Source: Halobacteriaceae archaeon Tc-Br11_E2g27
Lineage (GTDB): Archaea > Halobacteriota > Halobacteria > Halobacteriales > Haloarculaceae
Direction of reading: 5' to 3'
DNA length: 12,457 nucleotides
NCBI GenBank assembly: GCA_001564135.1
Contig: LKNH01000046.1
Coordinates: 1-12,457 of the forward strand
Part shown: one piece after another, positions 1 to 6,852 of the stretch
Layout: every line of letters begins with the position of its first letter
Numbering within the stretch: the stretch's first letter is position 1
Translations under genes and position numbers: made by a program
Notes under the pieces: generated by a model
Told to the model about the DNA's origin: nothing
The model's input: only the letters and a program-made list of their open reading frames with translations
The model's database searches: none

Positions 1-503
1 GGCGGGATGCCAAGCTCTGATTCTGCCTTTTCCCGGTCGAACCGGCCTTTTCGCTCGTGTTCGACGAGCGTGTATCCGATTGCCTGTGTCCGGTGTGTGA
101 CAGAAAACGAACGAATATCGTATTCCTCGTGTGTAATCACTGTCTCCCCGGCATCAACTTGCCTGATATGCAACGGATAGGATGGGTCTGTTCCGCCGAC
201 CGACGTGAGTTGTTCTAGCTCGTGGCGCGTCCCTGCTGGCGCATGAATCGTCAGTGGGTGCTCTCGCTCGTTGAACTCGAACGTCTGCAATAACCCCGGT
301 AATCCGAGAACATGGTCGCCATGGAGATGTGTGATAAAGATATGATGAATATCGAAGCCGGAGTTATACCGCATCATCTGTCGCTGTGTTCCTTCAGCAC
401 AATCAAACAAAAACCGGTCTCCTTCACGCTCAATCACGAGCGCGCTGGGATTGCGTTGGCTCGTCGGAATCGCCCCACTTGTCCCGAGGAACGTGACCTT
501 CAT
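1..503 (-). CDS. rnz: Ribonuclease Z (tRNA 3' endonuclease), N-terminal part, cut by window edge
   Basis: This metallo-beta-lactamase-fold endonuclease removes the 3' trailer from precursor tRNAs in the cytoplasm. The minus-strand translation begins MKVTFLGTSGAIPTSQRNPS, the typical RNase Z opening. It continues with DCAEGTQRQMMRYN and the metal-binding motif THLHGDH (complement near 306-326). Next come GLPGLLQTFEF and an IHAPAG segment, in the order expected for the family. About 167 codons are visible; full-length enzymes are about 300 residues, so the C-terminal half lies beyond base 1. The ATG at 501-503 is chosen because the conserved beta-strand starts immediately there. A weak TATA-like element (complement of about 528-535) lies some 29 bases upstream, allowing a leaderless transcript. 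Read-through from the transporter gene 69 bases upstream is also possible. Identification is firm. Confidence 0.95.
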   Translation of the reverse strand, partial: MKVTFLGTSGAIPTSQRNPSALVIEREGDRFLFDCAEGTQRQMMRYNSGFDIHHIFITHLHGDHVLGLPGLLQTFEFNEREHPLTIHAPAGTRHELEQLTSVGGTDPSYPLHIRQVDAGETVITHEEYDIRSFSVTHRTQAIGYTLVEHERKGRFDREKAESELGIP

Positions 504-572
504 CGTGTGGTACTCTGAAAGTGCGCAGGTTTACGCGTGTCGACTTTCGAGAACAGCCAGATATCCACCCGA

Positions 573-1670
573 CTATCCTGGCGAACTCTTGCCGTCGGTC
601 TCAGAGCTGTCCTCGCCACGAGAGCCGACATTCGAAAGCTCCGTTTGCTCCGGTGGCTGTGCCCGTTCACCATCCGGGATTGCACGCATGCGTTTGGAAT
701 TAATCGTTTCGAGCGTGGCTGCGAGAATGCCGATGACGATAGGGCCGACAAACAGACCGACAAAGCCGAAGGTGAAGATACCGCCAAAGACTCCTGCGAG
801 AATGACACCAGGGTTGAGCCTCGCTTCGCGGTCAATCACCAGCGGGCGTGCGTAGTAATCAATCATACTCACGACAGAAATTCCGTAGGCAAAGAGAAAG
901 ACACCGGCAACTGTGTCGCCAATGACGACCAGATAGACTGCTGCAGGTGCCCAGATGAGAAATGCACCGATAAGTGGGAGGAATGCCAGTACCGCCATAA
1001 CCACGGTCCAGAAGACGACGCTCGGTATCCCGGCAATCCAGAGCCCAACACCGGCAATCAGTGCCTGAACGAGGGCGGCGAAGGTATGGCCGATGACAGA
1101 GCCCCACATCGTCTGGTTGACCTTCCGAAAGAGCCGTTGCGTGTCTGCAGGGTCAAGCGGACTTAACTCTTCGAGCCAGGCGACAAACGCCTCCCCGTCT
1201 CTGAGCAGGTAAAACACCAGAAAGAGGACGAGTGCAATCCCGATGAAAAATTGGAGTGCCGTCGAGATGATGCCGGTGACGCCGCCAAACATCAACTCGA
1301 CAACGCCTTCTGCGGTATCAGTAAGAAGGGTCACAAGTTCAATTTCCGCCCCAGTGAGCTCCTCGACCCGCTCTTCGATGATGTCGACCTGCAACATCAA
1401 GTCCCCTTCGGCAACCGCCTGCAGGTCCTGTGCAAACACCCAGAAGATGTAAATGAACGGGACAACGATGGCGACTATTGCTGCTGCAATCAGGACGATT
1501 GCACTCGCAAACGACCCCACGTATGGCCGAATACGAACATGAATCGGATAGAGTACGTAGGCAAGAATAACGGAAAGAAGGATGTACTGGAGGACTGGGA
1601 GGACGATAAACAGGGTTAGAAAGCTAATAATTGCAAGAATCAATAGCAAAAACTTGGTATCGTTATTCAT
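573..1670 (-). CDS. AI-2E / PerM-family membrane transporter
   Basis: This is a polytopic membrane protein of about 365 residues, the usual size for the AI-2E transporter family (formerly UPF0118). Family members include the TqsA exporter and Na+/H+ antiporter-like proteins; the substrate here is unknown. About eight hydrophobic segments are visible: a pair within the first 45 residues, one near 55-80, then a hydrophilic extracellular-type stretch rich in Glu, then five more from about 150 to 320. The segment DYYARPLVIDREARLNPGVI is characteristic of the family's conserved C-terminal half. The last 45 or so residues are polar and probably disordered. I start at the ATG 1668-1670; an in-frame GTG three codons upstream (1677-1679) is the alternative. 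The gene is 62 bases downstream of alaX and 69 upstream of rnz, all on the same strand. The family call is strong; the function is not determined. Confidence 0.88.
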   Translation of the reverse strand: MNNDTKFLLLILAIISFLTLFIVLPVLQYILLSVILAYVLYPIHVRIRPYVGSFASAIVLIAAAIVAIVVPFIYIFWVFAQDLQAVAEGDLMLQVDIIEERVEELTGAEIELVTLLTDTAEGVVELMFGGVTGIISTALQFFIGIALVLFLVFYLLRDGEAFVAWLEELSPLDPADTQRLFRKVNQTMWGSVIGHTFAALVQALIAGVGLWIAGIPSVVFWTVVMAVLAFLPLIGAFLIWAPAAVYLVVIGDTVAGVFLFAYGISVVSMIDYYARPLVIDREARLNPGVILAGVFGGIFTFGFVGLFVGPIVIGILAATLETINSKRMRAIPDGERAQPPEQTELSNVGSRGEDSSETDGKSSPG

Positions 1671-1732
1671 TGAGGACACGTAATGTTAGCATTCATTGGA
1701 CGCGTCTGGTATTAGCTTTGTTGTGAATACGT

Positions 1733-2461
1733 TCATTCAGGCGAAGGTAGTTCGAACTCGATTCGTTCGGTGTCTTTCCCTTTCGAGATACTGTCTGTAA
1801 TCGTGAGTGTCCCAATCTCATTGAGGTGCTCAACGTGCGTACCACCGCATGGACACATATCAAACTCAGCTATCTCGACGACACGAAGCGGGTCAACCGA
1901 ATCAGGAATCAAGTGCAGCAGGGCTCTTCCCTCATCAACCTCTTTCTCAACTGCCTTGCGCGGACGGTTTTCTTTGATAACGCTTTTGTCTGTCTCGATG
2001 GCCTCGTTCGAAAGTTGTTCGATACGCTCAATATCAGCTTCATCGAACTCAACTGGCTCGAAATCAATCCGTGAGCGGGATTCGTGAATCTGATTTCCGG
2101 CAGTCGTCGCACCGTACTCATCAAGAACCACTCGCGAGACGACATGTTGGGCAGTGTGCATCCTGGCGAGCCGTTTTCGGCGCTCAGCATCAATCTGTGC
2201 AGACACCGCAGTCCCCGCTGACGGAAGCTCCCCCGAGAGGTCGCCAATGACATGATGGACATCGCCGTGGTCTTTTCGAACGTCAATAATCTCTGCCTCA
2301 CCGCTATCCCACGAGATACTGCCATGGTCGGCTGGCTGTCCACCACCCTCAGGATAAAAATAGGTCCCATCGAGAACGAGATACTCATCGGTCGCTTCCT
2401 CGATACTCGCTTCAAAGGAGTAGGTCGTATCGTCATCCGGAAGATACAGCAACTCGGTCAT
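1733..2461 (-). CDS. alaX: Alanyl-tRNA editing protein AlaX (trans-editing of mischarged tRNA-Ala)
   Basis: AlaX proteins hydrolyse Ser-tRNA(Ala) or Gly-tRNA(Ala) and resemble the free-standing editing domain of alanyl-tRNA synthetase. The 242-residue product carries the conserved GGGQPADHG (residues 39-47), the zinc-binding HTAQH (102-106) and the second zinc motif CPCGGTH (203-209). The length and presence of an N-terminal beta domain with GGGQ fit the medium AlaX-M type. The reading frame is open upstream to base 2695, but an earlier start would run into rps17e on the other strand. The ATG at 2459-2461 is supported by a strong TATA box (complement of 2482-2489) about 25 bases upstream, giving a leaderless message. 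The gene is divergent from rps17e. Identification is confident; substrate preference cannot be read from the sequence. Confidence 0.94.
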   Translation of the reverse strand: MTELLYLPDDDTTYSFEASIEEATDEYLVLDGTYFYPEGGGQPADHGSISWDSGEAEIIDVRKDHGDVHHVIGDLSGELPSAGTAVSAQIDAERRKRLARMHTAQHVVSRVVLDEYGATTAGNQIHESRSRIDFEPVEFDEADIERIEQLSNEAIETDKSVIKENRPRKAVEKEVDEGRALLHLIPDSVDPLRVVEIAEFDMCPCGGTHVEHLNEIGTLTITDSISKGKDTERIEFELPSPE

Positions 2462-2481
2462 GGAAGTGGATACGAAAGGGA

Positions 2482-2489
2482 GATATATA
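2482..2489 (-). promoter_or_regulatory. TATA box of alaX
   Basis: On the minus strand this reads CTATATAT. Its centre is about 25 bases before the ATG at 2461, which places the transcription start at or next to the start codon. It decides the choice of the short AlaX start over the longer open frame. Confidence 0.65.
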
Positions 2490-2574
2490 GTAATTGATAA
2501 CACGAGTCCAATCACCCATAGCAAAGTCCAAGCAAATTCCGGTTTACCGCGTCTGTGATATCGGTCTCGAAATG

Positions 2575-2581
2575 TTTTAAA
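2575..2581 (+). promoter_or_regulatory. TATA box of rps17e
   Basis: TTTTAAA lies about 31 bases before the ATG at 2609. This predicts transcription starting about 2603-2606, a nearly leaderless message. The region between this box and the alaX TATA box (about 85 bases) is the divergent promoter region. Confidence 0.6.
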
Positions 2582-2608
2582 GGAGGCGTCTGATATGTTT
2601 GGGCAACA

Positions 2609-2803
2609 ATGGCCATCAAACCCGCCTACGTCAAAAAGACAGGTCGAATCCTCATGGAGAAATATCCGAATGCGTTCGGCCCGGATTTCGAACATAACAA
2701 AGAACGCGTCGAGGAACTCACCAACATCGAATCGAAGGGTGTCCGCAACCGTATCGCTGGCTACGTCACCCGAAAGCAGCGCTCACAGCAGCAGGTTGCA
2801 TAA
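2609..2803 (+). CDS. rps17e: 30S ribosomal protein S17e (eS17)
   Basis: This small-subunit ribosomal protein is found in archaea and eukaryotes and absent from bacteria. The 64-residue product starts MAIKPAYVKKTGRILMEKYP. It contains the diagnostic segment ELTNIESKGVRNRIAGYVTR (residues 36-55). Archaeal S17e is normally about 62-67 residues, so it is full length. The sequence is far more basic than the neighbours, as expected for an rRNA-binding protein. The gene stands alone, divergent from alaX and 130 bases before a Usp gene on the same strand. Confidence 0.97.
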   Translation: MAIKPAYVKKTGRILMEKYPNAFGPDFEHNKERVEELTNIESKGVRNRIAGYVTRKQRSQQQVA

Positions 2804-2902
2804 CTGATTCTCATACCGGTCGACGGGACACACGCCCGTGACACAAATCCAAGCAGTGACAACGCCGTCGGGAGAACGTGTCGGCGACACGCGACCGGCG
2901 GC

Positions 2903-2908
2903 TTTTTT
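2903..2908 (+). terminator. T-tract after rps17e (terminator or Usp TATA-like element)
   Basis: A run of six T follows a GC-rich stretch about 100 bases after the rps17e stop. Oligo-T tracts end transcription in archaea. The same run is about 28 bases before the ATG of the next gene, so it could instead act as its TATA-like element. The sequence does not decide between the two. Confidence 0.35.
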
Positions 2909-2922
2909 GTCCCTCCCACATA

Positions 2923-2926
2923 GGAG
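2923..2926 (+). promoter_or_regulatory. Shine-Dalgarno site of the first Usp gene
   Basis: GGAG lies seven bases before the ATG at 2934, a good match to the 16S anti-Shine-Dalgarno. Most start sites in this window lack one, so this gene is probably read from a message with a leader, such as read-through from rps17e. Confidence 0.45.
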
Positions 2927-2933
2927 TTAGACA

Positions 2934-3377
2934 ATGGCTGTCGATATCGATCTCGTGCTCGCTGCGCTTGATGGAAGTGACGAAGCAGCGACCGCCGCCG
3001 AGTATGCCGTCGCCCTCGCAGACCGCTACGGTGCGGATGTTCACCTGTTACACGTGGTCGAACAGCGTGTGATGCAGGGGTTAGAAACCGGTGACGTCAC
3101 ACCGGAAACGGTCGCCGAACACCAACAATCAGTTACCGAGACTGCAAACCAGAACCTCCCTGATACTGTGTCCTGTACGGCATCGACGGTCGTTGGCTTC
3201 TCTACCGACCGCCTCGGGCAAACCCCCGGCAGCGTCACACTCGATGTGGCAGAGGACCTCGATGCAGATTTGATTGTGGTTCCCCGGCAAACACCTGGGA
3301 CATCCGCAGACGGCGTCATCGGCAAAGCAGCACTGTATATCCTTGAGTACGCAAGCCAACCAGTGTTGTCCGTATAG
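2934..3377 (+). CDS. Universal stress protein (UspA) family protein with degenerate nucleotide loop
   Basis: This 147-residue cytoplasmic protein has the Usp alpha/beta fold. The first strand ends in LAALDGSDEAA (residues 9-19), with the Asp that usually contacts nucleotide. It is followed by a helix and the second strand ADVHLLHVVE (34-43). The third and fourth strands are TASTVVGFS and DADLIVVPR (110-118). The usual ATP-binding loop, G-2x-G-9x-G-S/T, is replaced by RQTPGTSADGVIGKAA, which keeps only part of the pattern. Nucleotide binding is therefore uncertain. The partner and role are unknown; Usp proteins in general act in stress physiology. The gene ends exactly one base before the end of the convergent acetyltransferase gene. 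Confidence 0.85.
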   Translation: MAVDIDLVLAALDGSDEAATAAEYAVALADRYGADVHLLHVVEQRVMQGLETGDVTPETVAEHQQSVTETANQNLPDTVSCTASTVVGFSTDRLGQTPGSVTLDVAEDLDADLIVVPRQTPGTSADGVIGKAALYILEYASQPVLSV

Positions 3378-3908
3378 TCACTCCGCCCCAAGGCGGACGG
3401 TCATCTGTCTCTCGAAGCTCGTATCATCCATTCGTTCAAATCCAATTTTTTCATAGACGGCAATCGCGGGTTTGTTCCACCGCTCAACCGAGAGCCAGAC
3501 ACGGTTGATTCCCTGAGACTGTCCCTCACCAAGCGCCGTTCGGAGTAATTCGGTCCCGATACCAGCGTTCTGGTGGGACTGAATGACGAAGATTGCGAGT
3601 TCGTAACTTCCGTCATCATCGGCGACAAGCATTGCATGGCCCACTGCCTCGTCACCATCCCAGGCGATGACATTGAGCGATTTGTCCTCCGTGACGATGT
3701 TCAACCACTTACGGATAGGTTCCTCACCGCTCGGCGGAATCCCCTGTGCACGGTCCTGAGAGTCGAATTTGAGATACATCTCGACCAGCGGTTCAATACA
3801 TTCGTCAGTGGCCTGCTTGATCTCTATTGACCGGCCATCCCCATCGGTAAAGGTTACCGGCGGGGCCGGAAGGTCATCGAGTGGCTCGTCTGGATAGCGT
3901 AGCGTCAT
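3378..3908 (-). CDS. GNAT-family N-acetyltransferase
   Basis: This 176-residue protein has a Gcn5-related acetyltransferase fold, expected to move an acetyl group from acetyl-CoA to an unidentified amine. The acetyl-CoA pyrophosphate loop is visible as SHQNAGIGTELL (residues 111-122), matching Q/R-x-x-G-x-G/A. The preceding beta-4 strand is YELAIFVI. The later part NKPAIAVYEKIGFERM (145-160) is the typical helix and strand that complete the CoA site. The first 27 residues are an acidic, proline-rich extension before the fold proper. Its ATG overlaps the stop of the upstream Usp gene by four bases (ATGA, 3905-3908), so the two are co-transcribed and probably translationally coupled. Substrate cannot be inferred. 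Confidence 0.88.
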   Translation of the reverse strand: MTLRYPDEPLDDLPAPPVTFTDGDGRSIEIKQATDECIEPLVEMYLKFDSQDRAQGIPPSGEEPIRKWLNIVTEDKSLNVIAWDGDEAVGHAMLVADDDGSYELAIFVIQSHQNAGIGTELLRTALGEGQSQGINRVWLSVERWNKPAIAVYEKIGFERMDDTSFERQMTVRLGAE

Positions 3909-4267
3909 CGGACTAGCGTCACCGTTGTCTGTGCGTTCAGCAGTACAAACTCGATTGTATTTGAGAGATTGATTTTCCCGAGCGGGCTCCGTTGTCCACC
4001 GGGCAGCACAATCTGGTCGTATCCCTCTCGTTCTGCCAGTTCGATGAGTTGGCTGCCTGGTTCCTCTTCGAGCCAGATAACATCGACATCTATATCATAT
4101 GCTGACAGTTCCTCCGAGACAAGCGATTCAATTTCGTCAAGTGCGGTCTGTCCGTCGCTGTAAAGCGCAACGGTCACGTCACCACCGAGTTGCTGGGCGC
4201 GTTCGATGCTCTCTCCGAGCGCCCGGAGCCCGTAGTCGCTCCCGTCTACGCCAACAATGAGTTGCAT
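3905..4267 (-). CDS. Short universal stress protein family protein
   Basis: This compact Usp-like protein has 120 residues from the ATG at 4265-4267. The start MQLIVGVDGSDYGLRAL is the canonical first strand with the conserved Asp and helix. The final segment VLPGGQRSPLGKINL is a variant of the Usp phosphate loop, keeping a Gly-Gly and SPLGK but not the standard G-9x-G-S. It ends in a TVTLVR strand. A GTG two codons upstream (4271-4273) is in frame, but the TATA box at 4288-4295 is about 25 bases from the ATG, favouring the ATG and a leaderless message. It is the first gene of an operon with the GNAT acetyltransferase. Bacterial Usp and GNAT modules are known to be fused or linked, so joint action is possible but unproven. 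Confidence 0.86.
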   Translation of the reverse strand: MQLIVGVDGSDYGLRALGESIERAQQLGGDVTVALYSDGQTALDEIESLVSEELSAYDIDVDVIWLEEEPGSQLIELAEREGYDQIVLPGGQRSPLGKINLSNTIEFVLLNAQTTVTLVR

Positions 4268-4287
4268 ATTCACTGTATCGGGCCCAG

Positions 4288-4295
4288 TATTAAAA
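4288..4295 (-). promoter_or_regulatory. TATA box of the Usp-GNAT operon
   Basis: On the minus strand this reads TTTTAATA, centred about 25 bases before the ATG at 4267. It shows that the Usp-GNAT pair has its own promoter, just after the polX stop at 4317, and need not depend on read-through from polX. Confidence 0.65.
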
Positions 4296-4316
4296 GGCCA
4301 ACGCAGACTGCCTCAC

Positions 4317-6056
4317 TCACCTGAGAAGTGCACGAAGCGATTCGGTATCGGCAGTGTTCAGTATATCATCAGCTGTTGCCCATCCGCGACGGGCCGTGTG
4401 CACGCCGAACCGCATGTGGTCGAAGCCTGTCGGCGCGTGTGCATCGGTGTTGATAACAATCTGTGCCCCCTGCTCGATTGCCTGTTTGACCGGGTGTCCT
4501 GAGAGGTCGAGCCGACGTGGGTGGGCGTTAATTTCGAGTGCAGTGTCGTGCTCCGCTGCGGTTGTGGCCAGTTTCGCTATATCGAGGTTCATCCCCGCGC
4601 GCTGGTTCAGCCGCCGACCAGTCGGGTGAGCGATGAAATCGACTTCAGAGTGACGCGCTGCGGTACAGAGCCGTTCTGTTCCGTCCCCATCAAGGCCGCT
4701 GTGAGGAGCTGCAATTACGACATCAAGTTCCGCTAGGACATCATCACTCACCGAGACCGAACCGTCCTCGTGAATATTCGCTTCGATACCGGCAAGGACG
4801 GTGATATCGCTCTCTGCATCAACGGCCCGAATTGCCTCGAGTTGCTCGCGGATGTCAGCATCATCAAGACCGACGCCCGAGAGGATACCGGGGCCCGACG
4901 CGTGGTCAGTGATTGCAAGGTACTCATACCCGTGCTGTCTCGCGGCATCGACCATCTCGGTAATCGAATTGGCCCCGTCAGACCACGTTGTATGAGTATG
5001 CAAATCACCCAGAATATCGGCTGGTTCAACCAACGCAGGGAGGTCATCGGCTGCAGCAGCCGCCAACTCACCACGGTTTTCACGAAGTTCCGGTGGAACC
5101 CACGAGAGTCCAACAGCGTCATACACATCCTGTTCGGTCTCGCCAGCAACGCGTTCGCCAATCCGCTGGTCCTCCTCAGGGTCAGAGACGTTCGATACGT
5201 CAAAGACACCATACTCATTGACTTTCAACTCGCGGTCAAGTGCCCGATTGCGGACAGCGACATTGTGGTTTTTACTGCCGGTGAAATACTGGAGCGCGGC
5301 ACCGAACTCGGCTGGGTCGACAACACGCAGGTCAATCTGGATGTCGTCGGCCCGAATCGTTGCCTTGCTCGTCCCGGCTGAAAGGATGCGGTCACACTCG
5401 TTCCAGTCGGTAAAAGCCTGAATGACAGTTTCGCCGTCCGTCGAGCCAACGAGCACGTCGACATCACCAATCGTTGGCTTCCACCGGCGAATCGAGCCAG
5501 CAAGCGCAATTTGTTCAACAGCCGAAATACCCTCAAGGTATGTGCAGACAGCCTCGCCGTACGGTCGGGCCATGCCCAGCAGTTCTCGCTGGTGTGCTTC
5601 ACGCGCAAACGGGATTCCATCCAGAATATTTGTTTCAGTTTTTTCGCCAAACCCGGAAAGCTCTCGAATCTCACCAGCTTCAGCAGCCTCTTCGAGGTCA
5701 TCAAGCGTTTCGACCTCAAGCTCCTCATAGAGCCGTCCAACGGTTTTTGGGCCGACTCCTTCGACACCCGTGAGCGCCTCCATCTCGACCGGCAGTTCCT
5801 CGCGCAATGTTTCGAGTTCCGCAATCGCCCCGGTTTCAACATACTCCACAATCTTTGCGGAGATAGCATCGCCGACTGCTTCAATCTCTGCGACAGCATC
5901 CTCGCCTTCTGTGGCGAGTCCGTCAATCGCAGCAGTGTGGTCGCGAACGTTCTCCGCCGCGCGCCGATACGCACGGGGTTTGTACTCAACACCTTTCGCT
6001 TCGAGCAAATCCGCAAAGGCTTCAAGCTCTCTGGCAATTTCGTCGTTCCTGCTCAT
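4317..6056 (-). CDS. polX: Family X DNA polymerase with C-terminal PHP domain
   Basis: This is a 579-residue repair polymerase of the bacterial/archaeal PolX type, expected to fill short gaps and process ends in base-excision repair. An N-terminal 8-kDa-like region with helix-hairpin-helix elements (GVEGVGPKTVGRLY, about 97-110; a second near 131-148) precedes the nucleotidyltransferase core. The core has AGSIRR (186-191), the catalytic pair in IGDVDVLV (Asp198, Asp200) and the third Asp in IQIDLRVV (Asp242). The C-terminal PHP phosphoesterase domain begins with DLHTHTTWSDG (351-361). It keeps the metal ligands in ITDHA, GIEANIHEDG, APHSG, IAHPTGRR and INTDAHAP. All key residues are present, so both domains should be active. 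The ATG at 6056 overlaps the stop of the upstream DUF5788-like gene by four bases. Confidence 0.96.
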   Translation of the reverse strand: MSRNDEIARELEAFADLLEAKGVEYKPRAYRRAAENVRDHTAAIDGLATEGEDAVAEIEAVGDAISAKIVEYVETGAIAELETLREELPVEMEALTGVEGVGPKTVGRLYEELEVETLDDLEEAAEAGEIRELSGFGEKTETNILDGIPFAREAHQRELLGMARPYGEAVCTYLEGISAVEQIALAGSIRRWKPTIGDVDVLVGSTDGETVIQAFTDWNECDRILSAGTSKATIRADDIQIDLRVVDPAEFGAALQYFTGSKNHNVAVRNRALDRELKVNEYGVFDVSNVSDPEEDQRIGERVAGETEQDVYDAVGLSWVPPELRENRGELAAAAADDLPALVEPADILGDLHTHTTWSDGANSITEMVDAARQHGYEYLAITDHASGPGILSGVGLDDADIREQLEAIRAVDAESDITVLAGIEANIHEDGSVSVSDDVLAELDVVIAAPHSGLDGDGTERLCTAARHSEVDFIAHPTGRRLNQRAGMNLDIAKLATTAAEHDTALEINAHPRRLDLSGHPVKQAIEQGAQIVINTDAHAPTGFDHMRFGVHTARRGWATADDILNTADTESLRALLR

Positions 6057-6508
6057 CTTGGGCCACCTCGTGAGTTGACTTTTCCACCGTCAGCGTTGTC
6101 ATCTCCCAGCGCCTGTTTGAGAAACGACATCCAGCGTTTTCGGTCGGCAGCTTCCTGTGCTCGCTGTTCGGCTTCGAGGTCAACCCGGCCAAGATTTTCG
6201 AGTTCGGTCAGCGCACGGTCTATACCGATGATAGACCGCGCCAACTCCTCTCCTTTCTCGAAGCTAATCTCCCCTGATTCAATCTGTTCTTTACGCTCGA
6301 TACGCTCGCGGCGCAAGTTTCGCTTGGCGCGCTCGACGCGGTCTTTTTCGCCCGACGGAACCGTCTCACGGCGGCGAATCTCGAAGACGAACTGCTGTAA
6401 CTCGACAGGCTCGCCTTGCACCGTAATCTGCTCCGGTATCCGTGCGCCGATGGTCGCACCCTCACGTTCGATGCGTTCCAACAGCTGTTTTCGCTGGAAC
6501 TCCTTCAC
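6053..6508 (-). CDS. DUF5788-like conserved haloarchaeal protein
   Basis: This is a soluble, highly charged protein of about 151 residues with no assigned function. It starts KEFQRKQLLERIEREGA after the initiator. It has a beta-strand-like part (ITVQGEPVELQQFVFEIRRR), then a long predicted helical or coiled-coil stretch dense in Arg and Glu (about residues 45-110), and a conserved-looking RKRWMSFLKQALGDD near the C-terminus. From memory this resembles the haloarchaeal DUF5788 family. The frame is open to a GTG at 6527-6529, seven codons upstream. I prefer the GTG at 6506-6508 because the similarity to relatives seems to begin there; the choice is uncertain. It is the first gene of an operon with polX (ATGA overlap), so a role in DNA repair is a reasonable guess only. 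Confidence 0.72.
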   Translation of the reverse strand: MKEFQRKQLLERIEREGATIGARIPEQITVQGEPVELQQFVFEIRRRETVPSGEKDRVERAKRNLRRERIERKEQIESGEISFEKGEELARSIIGIDRALTELENLGRVDLEAEQRAQEAADRKRWMSFLKQALGDDNADGGKVNSRGGPR

Positions 6509-6777
6509 ACAGACAGATATGTTCGTCACCCATTTCGCTTCTTCGGCTATTGGCCATCGGTTGGGGCTGGTAAAGAAGACCTGAAAGCGAAAGTTCTGTG
6601 TTATTGTTTACCACACAAGATGGTCGAAGAAAGGGCATATCCCACAGGACGTCTCAGATGCCCTCTACAGCCCCCTGTTTGGAGTGAAAGTCAACCGGCC
6701 GAATTACGCCACGAAAGGAGAGAATAAAATTTATAATGGATTCTAAGCGTTCGATAAAATATTGAAGGGCGACCGTA

Positions 6778-6798
6778 TTTTGGCAAAACGAGCCAAAA
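6778..6798. repeat. Perfect 7-bp inverted repeat with 7-base spacer
   Basis: TTTTGGC (6778-6784) and GCCAAAA (6792-6798) are perfect inverted copies separated by AAAACGA. The repeat lies about 20 bases upstream of the TATA box at 6819, a suitable place for an activator or other regulator to bind. No matching regulator is known to me. Confidence 0.5.
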
Positions 6799-6818
6799 CG
6801 AACTGAACTCTCACGCAG

Positions 6819-6826
6819 TTATATAC
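6819..6826 (+). promoter_or_regulatory. TATA box of the small membrane protein gene
   Basis: TTATATAC is centred about 30 bases before the ATG at 6853, so transcription should start within about five bases of the start codon. Confidence 0.6.
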
Positions 6827-6852
6827 GGGTATCTGTTGTATGGATAATTGTG

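Larger units (their letters stand above)
6530..6852. other. Gene-poor, AT-rich intergenic stretch with repeats and TATA-like boxes
   Basis: I see no convincing gene here. From 6720 on the sequence is AT-rich, with TATA-like motifs at 6730-6736 (TTTATAA) and 6819-6826. It holds an imperfect palindrome at 6750-6766 and a perfect 7-bp inverted repeat at 6778-6798. A plus-strand frame of about 53 codons (6585-6746) is open but has no good start. Its translation looks somewhat protein-like but I cannot identify it. It may be a decayed remnant or chance. Confidence 0.5.

Noticed and set aside
537..1166. 209-codon plus-strand frame antisense to the transporter
   Set aside because: Shadow of the AI-2E transporter gene; no motif or membrane pattern of its own.
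2462..2695. N-terminal extension of AlaX to an upstream start
   Set aside because: It overlaps rps17e on the other strand, lacks AlaX similarity, and the TATA box sits right before the ATG at 2461.
2823..2839. Small hairpin ACGGG-N7-CCCGT after rps17e
   Set aside because: A five-base stem is too short to claim, and no T run follows directly.
5511..6584. 357-codon plus-strand frame antisense to polX and the DUF5788-like gene
   Set aside because: Its composition (Ser, Arg, Phe and Cys rich) is typical of an antisense shadow, and both genes on the minus strand are well supported.
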